Source: Campylobacterota bacterium (GTDB taxonomy: Bacteria; Campylobacterota; Campylobacteria; Campylobacterales; Sulfurovaceae). Taken from it: a stretch of DNA of 19,042 nt. The stretch lies in the NCBI GenBank assembly GCA_003646505.1, contig QMKT01000011.1:1-19042 (forward strand). Reading direction: 5' to 3'. The notes beneath the pieces were generated by a model. It ran no database searches, had not been told where the DNA came from, and was given only the letters and a program-made list of their open reading frames with translations. Positions 13,832 through 19,042 of the stretch are shown here, piece by piece (within the stretch, counting starts at the first letter, position 1; each line of letters opens with the position of its first letter). The position numbers and the translations under genes were made by a program.

Positions 13832-14218
13832 ATGAAATTAGCAAGTATAGATGTAGGGCTCAAACGTATAGGTATGGCAATTTGTCTTGACGGAAGTATT
13901 GTAATACCTCAAAATGCAATTCTACGAAAAAACCGTAACCAGGCAGCAAGAGATGTCAACATATTTTTAAAAGAGTGGGAAATAGAAAAACTCATTGTAG
14001 GACTCCCCAAAGATGCCACAAGTTCAGAAGAAATGGAAAGACGTATCAAACATTTTGTCTCTTTACTGGAACTTAACATTCCTGTTGCCTATCAAGATGA
14101 GCAAAGTTCAAGCATTGAAGCCAAAGAACTCACCCAAGGTATTTTCAAACATAAAAAAGATGGAAAAATAGACTCTATCGCAGCAAAGATCATTCTTGAG
14201 CGATGGTTAACCCATTAA
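13832..14218 (+). CDS. ruvX: RuvX/YqgF-family Holliday junction resolvase homologue
   Basis: RNase H-fold nuclease of the RuvX family, linked to Holliday junction resolution and to 16S rRNA maturation. The motifs are complete: first catalytic Asp7 in IDVGLKRIGMA, VGLPK (57-61), the second acidic site in YQDEQSSS (87-94), and D113 in DSIAAKIILERWL. The length (128) is typical. It overlaps the convergent nagZ gene by 4 bp. In Campylobacter, as I recall, ruvX directly follows dprA; here dprA lies 2.7 kb away on the opposite strand. Confidence 0.93.
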   Translation: MKLASIDVGLKRIGMAICLDGSIVIPQNAILRKNRNQAARDVNIFLKEWEIEKLIVGLPKDATSSEEMERRIKHFVSLLELNIPVAYQDEQSSSIEAKELTQGIFKHKKDGKIDSIAAKIILERWLTH

Positions 14219-15312
14219 AGTTTTTGCTTCAATACCTGTATTCTTTTATAAGCTTTAGTGATAGTCTCCACTTTAACCTCTCCACTTTTTACCAAAGCGC
14301 TAATTGTATCTACAAGTGTTTTTGTACTTTTTACTTTTTTAGGATCAAGCTGATTACCTATCAGTAAAATATCATCTCCTGCATTGATTGCCAACTTCAA
14401 TGTATTTTTTAGTCCATACTTCTTAGATATCGCACCCATTTGAAGATCATCGGTGATCACAACCCCATGATACCCCAACTTCCAACGTAACATTTTAGTA
14501 ATGGTCTTATACGATAAACTGGCAGGATACCTGGCATCAAGTTTTTTATTAAACACATGCGCTACCATAACCGTATCTGCCTTGTCTTTAAGTAGTTTGT
14601 AGGGTTCAAGTTCGACTTCTTTCCATAGATTCGTCACATCAACAAAGCCTTTATGCGTATCCCCTACTGAAGAACCGTGCCCAGGAAAATGTTTGATGGA
14701 TGTAAGAACACCGTTACTGTGCATTGCATCTATAAATGTAGATGCATACTTTGCAACGATCTTAGGATCTTTACCAAAAGAACGACCCAAGCCATGTATC
14801 ACATGATTTTTCATATTTATATCCAGGTCAACAACAGGAGCCAGATCATAATTTATCCCCACAGACTTAAGTTCCTTACTCATTTTAGTATAAGTCGCTT
14901 TGATCCTACTTTGATCCATTTTGATCACGTCAGAGGCTTTAGGAAACTTACCATAAAAACCATATTTACTTTTAAGCCGTTGGACACGTCCACCTTCCTG
15001 ATCCACCGCAATAAGCAGTTTCCCATCTTTACTACAAGACTGCAACTGTTTTGTAAGATTTTTAAGTTGCTTTACATTAGCAATATTCTTAGGTTTACTT
15101 TTATTGACAGGATTATAATCAAACAAGATCACAGCTCCCAGATTATATTGTTTTATATCTTTACATATCTGACTGTTCTTCCCCGCACCTGTTCCATAAA
15201 AGCCCACCATTAACATCTGACCGATCTTCTTCTCCAAAGAGAGATCATTCGCTCCAAAACCAAGTAGTGGCAGCATAACAAGACTCACACCCAATATCAT
15301 CTTTTTTATCAT
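14215..15312 (-). CDS. nagZ: Secreted glycoside hydrolase family 3 beta-N-acetylhexosaminidase
   Basis: Predicted to cleave N-acetylglucosamine from peptidoglycan fragments. A signal peptide (about 1-20, ending LGFGA) points to the periplasm, whereas E. coli NagZ is cytosolic. Family 3 motifs are IAVDQEGGRVQR (101-112), NYDLAPVVDLDIN (154-166), KHFPGHGSSVGDTH (207-220) with the His of the acid/base loop, and VVITDDLQMGAI (284-295) with the catalytic Asp at 288 or 289. The length is 365. AAGGAA lies about 8 bases before the ATG. A divergent promoter pair separates it from the RNA-like locus at 15395. It may work with the nearby NlpC/P60 and deacetylase-like proteins in wall turnover. The gene symbol follows the family rather than proven equivalence. 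Confidence 0.88.
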   Translation of the reverse strand: MIKKMILGVSLVMLPLLGFGANDLSLEKKIGQMLMVGFYGTGAGKNSQICKDIKQYNLGAVILFDYNPVNKSKPKNIANVKQLKNLTKQLQSCSKDGKLLIAVDQEGGRVQRLKSKYGFYGKFPKASDVIKMDQSRIKATYTKMSKELKSVGINYDLAPVVDLDINMKNHVIHGLGRSFGKDPKIVAKYASTFIDAMHSNGVLTSIKHFPGHGSSVGDTHKGFVDVTNLWKEVELEPYKLLKDKADTVMVAHVFNKKLDARYPASLSYKTITKMLRWKLGYHGVVITDDLQMGAISKKYGLKNTLKLAINAGDDILLIGNQLDPKKVKSTKTLVDTISALVKSGEVKVETITKAYKRIQVLKQKL

Positions 15313-15343
15313 AGATCATTTCCTTGAATAGTATATGGTGGTA

Positions 15344-15371
15344 ATTATACACTCTATTAGTGTTCAGTTAA
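15344..15371 (-). promoter_or_regulatory. Putative nagZ promoter
   Basis: On the minus strand TATAAT (15349-15344) is a perfect -10, with TTAACT (15371-15366) 16 bp upstream as a weak -35. It overlaps the upstream part of the plus-strand promoter at 15383, so the two may influence each other. Confidence 0.6.
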
Positions 15372-15382
15372 CCTTATACCTT

Positions 15383-15388
15383 TATAAT
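15383..15388 (+). promoter_or_regulatory. Putative promoter -10 of the small-RNA candidate
   Basis: TATAAT (15383-15388) is a perfect -10 box. Transcription would begin around 15395, immediately at the left arm of the long stem-loop. A -35-like GTGTTC lies near 15360-15365. The fit of start point to structure is the main support for the RNA call. Confidence 0.55.
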
Positions 15389-15394
15389 AGCCCT

Positions 15395-15495
15395 ACAAGA
15401 GCATCTAGGGACACCTAAAATCTCCCTCCCTTATTATACTATTTTAGGTCTCCTTATAAAATTTTCTCTCCTTTTAGTCCCAAAGATGCTCTTTG
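15395..15495 (+). ncRNA. Candidate small RNA with three exposed C/U-rich segments
   Basis: A long-range stem pairs AAGAGCATCT (15397-15406) with AGATGCTCTT (15484-15493), continued by GGGAC/GTCCC (15408-15412 / 15477-15481). Inside, ACCTAAAAT (15413-15421) pairs with ATTTTAGGT (15441-15449), nine perfect pairs. The 19-nt loop begins CTCCCTCCC. The remaining inner segment has CTCC near 15450-15453 and CTCTCC near 15466-15471. These C/U-rich strings resemble the anti-Shine-Dalgarno sequence and could pair with ribosome binding sites. No open reading frame is present. A consensus -10 sits just upstream. No T-run terminator follows the stem, so the 3' end is uncertain. No known RNA family is recognised. 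A DNA-level inverted repeat is the alternative. Confidence 0.55.
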
Positions 15496-15588
15496 AAAAT
15501 ATATTCCCACATAATTTATCAAAATTACACGATTTTCACACCTATCTTAGTGTATACTTTATGATCAAACTATATATAAGGTTCATAT

Positions 15589-16122
15589 ATGAAAAACTTA
15601 CTTACCAAAACCCTGCTACTATTTTCACTTTTAACAACTGCCTATGCTGCAGGAGATAAAAGCGCTTCAGTACCTATGAAAATGACTGACGTTACAGGAA
15701 AAACTTATGATATACAGGGGACAGAACAAGGACTTAAGATTAAAGGACTTGAAGGGAAAGTTGTCTTTTTAGAATTTTTTGGACATAAGTGCCCTCCATG
15801 TTTAGCCTCTATCCCACACCTGATCAAATTACAAACTAAACATAAAGACAAATTAGCCATCGTTTCCATTGAAGTGCAGGGGTACAGCCATGAACAAACC
15901 AAAAAGTTTGCTAAAGAAAAAGGGATGAACTATATCGTCGTTTCTGAAGAAAAAGCTTCAGAGTTAGTCAATTACATTCAACAAAGAGCACGATGGCAAG
16001 GGAGCATTCCTTTCTTGGTAGCACTCGATCCTAAAGGAGATGTACAATTTGTTCAAGCAGGTATGCTTCCTGAAGAATCACTAGAAGAATTGATCTCACA
16101 ACTTTCAAAAAGCAAAAAATAA
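15589..16122 (+). CDS. Periplasmic TlpA-like thioredoxin-fold protein
   Basis: Predicted exported thiol-disulfide oxidoreductase of 177 residues. The signal peptide is about 1-20 (ending AYA-A). The thioredoxin fold follows, with the active site CPPC (Cys68, Cys71) in FFGHKCPPCLASIPHL and the cis-Pro at 141 in SIPFLVALDPKG. The CPPC pair and placement of strands fit the TlpA/ResA group, which reduces disulfides in cytochrome or envelope proteins, but the substrate is not shown by sequence. ATAAGG lies 7 bases before the ATG, and a TATACT -10 candidate is at 15553-15558. A secreted helical protein follows after 22 nt, probably co-transcribed. Confidence 0.88.
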   Translation: MKNLLTKTLLLFSLLTTAYAAGDKSASVPMKMTDVTGKTYDIQGTEQGLKIKGLEGKVVFLEFFGHKCPPCLASIPHLIKLQTKHKDKLAIVSIEVQGYSHEQTKKFAKEKGMNYIVVSEEKASELVNYIQQRARWQGSIPFLVALDPKGDVQFVQAGMLPEESLEELISQLSKSKK

Positions 16123-16144
16123 CCCTTAGCACAAAAGGACAACT

Positions 16145-16954
16145 ATGAAAAATATTATCATACTCGCACTACTAAGTGTCACTATCACATTTGCAGAATC
16201 AAACAAAGAAAATACCGCCGAAGAGACCTATTCTCAATATCTTACGGAAGCTATTGAAAGTGTAGAAAAAGCCAGAAAAGAGGCTTTAGATGCCCTGGAT
16301 AATATGGTAAATAAGGTGGATATAGCAAGGGAATCAGACCCAAGAACAGAGAATTCCATCTCTACACAAATTGTTGAAACACATGCTATTGCTCAAATGG
16401 CAAAAAGTACAGCCGATGTTGAAATAGCCAAAACCAAAGCCATCGCTAAAATATCGCATGCTGTAGACAATATGGATAATGCAAGTAAAGAAAATCGTAA
16501 AAAAGTTACAGATGCATCATTCGCTGTGATCGTTAAGGCAATTGCTTCTGTAGAAATAGCCAAAGCAAATGCCTCAAAAAGTATTATAGAGGCTACAAAA
16601 AGAGTTGAACTCAGTAAAACAAAACCCACAAAAACCATTGAGCATGAGGAAGAAACACTGAGTATCGCTAAAAATATAGCTGCAGTTCAAATTGCACAAT
16701 CAGTTTCAGCTGTGGAAGTAGCCAAATCAAATTCCATAATTGAGATAGCACGCTCTTCGATGAAAAATATAAAGTCACCTCTCTCTAAAAAAGAGGAAGA
16801 AAAGCTCAAAAGTATAAAAGCTGAAGCCACAGCAAAGATCTCTTCTTATTTAACCAGACTAGAAGTTCTCAAAGCAGAACTCACTACTAAGATCGCAGAA
16901 GAAATAGTCAAAGTTGAAATTGCAGAAAATAAAATGCTGACTTCTGACAAATAG
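16145..16954 (+). CDS. Secreted alpha-helical repeat protein, unknown function
   Basis: 269 residues with a signal peptide (about 1-17, ending TFA). The mature part is almost entirely helical and rich in Ala, Lys, Glu, Ile and Ser, with no Cys. A motif of the form VE(I/V)AK followed by about ten residues and an I-x-x-A recurs: VEIAKTKAIAKISHA (92-106), VEIAKANASKSIIEA (136-150), VQIAQ (181-185), VEVAKSNSIIEIA (190-202) and VEIAENK (257-263). This suggests a coiled-coil or helical rod in the periplasm or at the surface. I do not recognise a named family. AAAGGA precedes the ATG, 22 nt after the thioredoxin-like gene. It ends one base from the convergent dprA stop. Confidence 0.8.
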   Translation: MKNIIILALLSVTITFAESNKENTAEETYSQYLTEAIESVEKARKEALDALDNMVNKVDIARESDPRTENSISTQIVETHAIAQMAKSTADVEIAKTKAIAKISHAVDNMDNASKENRKKVTDASFAVIVKAIASVEIAKANASKSIIEATKRVELSKTKPTKTIEHEEETLSIAKNIAAVQIAQSVSAVEVAKSNSIIEIARSSMKNIKSPLSKKEEEKLKSIKAEATAKISSYLTRLEVLKAELTTKIAEEIVKVEIAENKMLTSDK

Positions 16955-16955
16955 T

Positions 16956-17732
16956 CTATTGTAGTCTCACGATACCATTGTGTATCCGGACTACACCTTC
17001 AAGCTCTGCTTCATATACCCTGTCACCAAACCTTGAGATCGTCGCATCAAATGTAGGTGAAGACTGACAAAAATAAAAGAAATCATCCTTCTCTATGTCT
17101 GAACTTGCTGGTTGACCAAAACGTGATGAAAATATTTCCACATCGGTTATAACTGTAGCCTTGCCTTCAGAAAGTAAAGCATTTGTTCCTAGACTCTCCC
17201 CCAGTCTTTGAGGCAATACAAAAATCTCTTTCCCCATTTTTAATGCATATTCAACAGAACGCATTGAACCACTATTCATATCTGCCTCTGTCACAATAAG
17301 ACTGTCACCAAGTGCAACCACAAGTTCGTTACGTACCACAAAACTCCAGCCTGTGGCTCTAAATCCATCATTAAACTGACTCATCAGTAAACCTCTGTTT
17401 TCAATGTTTTCTATGAGGCTTCTATTTAAGACAGGATAACGAATATCCAGTCCATTTCCCAGTACTGCAATGGTATTTTCTTCTCCTGCTCCAGCATGTG
17501 CAATAGCATCAACACCCATCGCAGCACCACTCACCACACATACGCCTCGTTTAGCAAGAGCTTTCGCAAGACGGTAAGTAAATTCACGTGTATAATTTGA
17601 AGGATTTCTCGTGCCTACAATAGAGACTTTGGGACGTTGAAGTAAACTAAGGTTACCTTTGTAAAACAGTGTTTTGGGGTACTTTTTCATTACGGATAAA
17701 GCAGGAATATTTTCAATAACAGGCTTGCTCAT
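16956..17732 (-). CDS. dprA: DNA processing protein DprA (DNA uptake, RecA loader)
   Basis: Binds incoming single-stranded DNA and loads RecA during natural transformation. The Rossmann-like DprA domain fills the protein: VSIVGTRNPSNYTRE (36-50), VSGAAMGVDAIAHAGA (67-82), IAVLGNGLDIRYP (88-100), RNELVVALGDSLIVTEA (134-150), GSMRSVEYALKMGKEIFVLPQ (155-175) and GTNALLSEG (182-190). At 258 residues it has the short form of this phylum, without the N-terminal SAM domain. AAAAGG lies before the ATG. It follows the deacetylase-like gene by 54 nt on the same strand and is probably co-transcribed with it. Confidence 0.95.
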   Translation of the reverse strand: MSKPVIENIPALSVMKKYPKTLFYKGNLSLLQRPKVSIVGTRNPSNYTREFTYRLAKALAKRGVCVVSGAAMGVDAIAHAGAGEENTIAVLGNGLDIRYPVLNRSLIENIENRGLLMSQFNDGFRATGWSFVVRNELVVALGDSLIVTEADMNSGSMRSVEYALKMGKEIFVLPQRLGESLGTNALLSEGKATVITDVEIFSSRFGQPASSDIEKDDFFYFCQSSPTFDATISRFGDRVYEAELEGVVRIHNGIVRLQ

Positions 17733-17786
17733 ATGTTACCTTTTTTATAAGAATATCTGGAAAATATTCCTAAAGGTAAAAATATG

Positions 17787-18863
17787 TCAAATTGTCATTA
17801 AATTATCTATATACACCAGTTCAACATCTTTCAAAATACTACTTGCACTTGAGAGAGCCTTCATTGTCACAGTATGAGGATGCCCTATGGCAATGGCATA
17901 CCCTTTCTTTTTTGCTATCTCTACGGCTTTACGAAGCTGTTTATGAATCGTTTTTACATTATGTGCATTGTCTATAAATGTATCTCTGGCTACGTAAGCA
18001 TCGCCAAACTTCTTTGTTATCTTTGGTACTTTAGTTGAAACGATAGTACGACTGTCTACAAACATAAACCCTTCTTTTTTAAGTGCCGTATAAAGCGTTA
18101 ACATTCCCTTATAATCATCAGTAAATACTGAGCCAGTATGATTATTGACATACCTTGCCGTAGGAAAAAGGAGACGTAACTCTTTTGCCCGTGCTATGAT
18201 CTTTTCTTTAGTGAATGTAGTTTTAAGTGTCTTATACTGTCTATTGAATTTTTTACTTCCCGACTCCATAGGTAAGTGGATCATATAGTGTTTTAACCCA
18301 CGCGCTAACTTGTGACTTGTCATAGAACGTTCAGAAGGAGGGAAAATAGAAGGTGTGATCTTCATATGCAATGCCTGTATCTTTTTCAACTGTCGTGCAT
18401 TTGAGACATCATCAATAATAATAACCAACTTTGGTTTTCCCACAGAATTAACCAAACGCACCTTTGGTTCTTTTTGGACTGCTATGAGAGGTAATTTCTC
18501 TTCTTTTATTGCTTTATTTAACTCTTTTTTTACAGAAAGTTCTTTTTTCTTTGAAAACTCATTTTTTGCCTGAGGCTTTTGTGTTTTTATCTTCGACAGA
18601 TCTTCTAAAAGTTTCTTTTGACTCCCTACTTCACCTGTCTTATAGGTCTGCACTATAGGTGTTTGTCCACTTAAGATATCTTGCTGCCCCAAGAAATATC
18701 CAAAAGCAACCATAGAGATCATTAAGAACACCCCTAAAACAATAAAAAGACTTTTTTTGAAATTTGAATTATTTGATTTTTTTCTGGATGACCTTCTTTT
18801 CCTAATAGTTTTACTCTTAGTAGCAGAAGATTTAGTATTTGTTTTTTTAGGTTGCGTTGCCAT
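17787..18863 (-). CDS. Divergent polysaccharide deacetylase family protein (YibQ-like)
   Basis: Membrane-anchored envelope protein with a deacetylase-like NodB fold. A very basic N-terminus (1-38) precedes one membrane helix (about 38-58), a charged linker, and the domain (about 142-358). Motifs are KLVIIIDDVS with the Asp pair, MIHLPMES, NNHTGSVFT, FVDSRT and IGHPH, the family pattern with His and Asp residues expected at a metal site. The frame extends upstream to a GTG at 18872. I prefer the ATG at 18861-18863, three codons in, with GTGGA before it. Activity on peptidoglycan or polysaccharide is inferred from the family only. I recall the same neighbour, dprA, in Campylobacter. A -10 box and a heptamer tandem repeat lie upstream. 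Confidence 0.87.
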   Translation of the reverse strand: MATQPKKTNTKSSATKSKTIRKRRSSRKKSNNSNFKKSLFIVLGVFLMISMVAFGYFLGQQDILSGQTPIVQTYKTGEVGSQKKLLEDLSKIKTQKPQAKNEFSKKKELSVKKELNKAIKEEKLPLIAVQKEPKVRLVNSVGKPKLVIIIDDVSNARQLKKIQALHMKITPSIFPPSERSMTSHKLARGLKHYMIHLPMESGSKKFNRQYKTLKTTFTKEKIIARAKELRLLFPTARYVNNHTGSVFTDDYKGMLTLYTALKKEGFMFVDSRTIVSTKVPKITKKFGDAYVARDTFIDNAHNVKTIHKQLRKAVEIAKKKGYAIAIGHPHTVTMKALSSASSILKDVELVYIDNLMTI

Positions 18864-18890
18864 AAAGTCCACTGGTTTTAAATTTTGATT

Positions 18891-18896
18891 ATTATA
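18891..18896 (-). promoter_or_regulatory. Putative promoter -10 of the deacetylase-dprA operon
   Basis: TATAAT on the minus strand at 18896-18891, about 28 bases before the preferred ATG. The -35 position falls in the 12-bp palindrome GCTTCGCGAAGC (18907-18918), which does not resemble a -35 box but could bind a regulator. Confidence 0.5.
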
Positions 18897-18906
18897 GCAA
18901 AGTGTC

Positions 18907-18918
18907 GCTTCGCGAAGC
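18907..18918. repeat. 12-bp perfect palindrome GCTTCGCGAAGC
   Basis: A GC-rich self-complementary site in an AT-rich region, two bases before the heptamer array and over the -35 position of the deacetylase promoter. It is a possible operator or the end of a small repeat element. Confidence 0.6.
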
Positions 18919-18920
18919 TA

Positions 18921-18989
18921 GTGCTAAGTGCTAAGTGCTAAGTGCTAAGTGCTAAGTGCTAAGTGCTAAGTGCTAAGTGCTAAGTGCTA
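18921..18989. repeat. Heptanucleotide tandem repeat, about 9.9 copies
   Basis: GTGCTAA is repeated nine times without a mismatch (18921-18983), followed by six bases of a tenth copy (18984-18989). It lies outside any gene, about 60-130 bp upstream of the deacetylase start. Perfect short repeats of this kind change copy number by slipped-strand mispairing. Confidence 0.95.
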
Positions 18990-19042
18990 TTAAAAGAAAA
19001 CCATACTTTATAGAGAGCTGTCAAGTATTTTTAAAATTTTTG

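Noticed and set aside
14677..15213. 178-codon plus-strand open frame inside nagZ
   Set aside because: It is antisense to a clear glycoside hydrolase gene, has no Shine-Dalgarno, and its Ile/Phe/His/Thr-rich translation looks like a complementary-strand artefact.
15395..15495. 6S RNA or SRP RNA
   Set aside because: At about 100 nt it is too short for 6S and lacks its central bubble layout. The SRP hairpin signature is absent, and the C/U-rich loops fit neither.
18921..18989. CRISPR-like array
   Set aside because: The units are 7 bp with no spacers; this is a simple tandem repeat.

Overview
The window reads as a piece of a low-GC Campylobacterota (epsilonproteobacterial) chromosome, probably close to Sulfurovum or Sulfurimonas. 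The evidence is a HobA-type DnaA partner found only in this phylum, a long-form FolP with an N-terminal extension, a short delta-prime subunit, and the gene order folP-holB-hobA-lysC-nudH-hemW-tatB-tatC-queA. As I remember it, that order matches the Campylobacter jejuni block from folP to queA. No tRNA, rRNA, insertion sequence or CRISPR array is visible.

Layout. Positions 26-4110 (minus strand) hold a tightly packed operon, nudH > lysC > hobA > holB > folP, with overlaps or near-zero gaps. hemW diverges from it at 4211. The stretch 5267-7648 interrupts the expected hemW-tatB junction. It is AT-rich and carries a c-di-GMP-I (GEMM-I)-like riboswitch leader, an acidic lipoprotein made of two tandem repeats, structured non-coding DNA, repeated sequence blocks on both sides of the lipoprotein, and a MazF-type toxin-antitoxin pair behind a consensus sigma-70 promoter. 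Positions 7649-11489 (plus) form a second operon: tatB, tatC, queA and two tandem NlpC/P60 lipoproteins, the second with a SPOR domain.

Positions 11493-13667 (minus) encode a membrane hybrid histidine kinase whose catalytic and phosphotransfer residues are mostly replaced, leaving one intact receiver. ruvX (13832, plus) is followed by the convergent secreted glycoside hydrolase family 3 gene nagZ. The nagZ-tlpA intergenic region contains a promoter and a strong long-range stem-loop presenting three C/U-rich segments, a good small-RNA candidate. A TlpA-like thioredoxin and a secreted helical repeat protein follow. dprA and a divergent polysaccharide deacetylase close the window on the minus strand, with a 7-bp tandem repeat (about 10 copies) upstream of the deacetylase promoter.

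How the genes fit together: the left operon supplies folate, replication, aspartate-family amino-acid and RNA-processing functions. The tat-queA-NlpC genes and the nagZ/deacetylase genes serve export and the cell envelope. The 5267-7648 segment and the nagZ-to-dprA segment look like lineage-specific additions to otherwise conserved neighbourhoods and contain the most unusual features.
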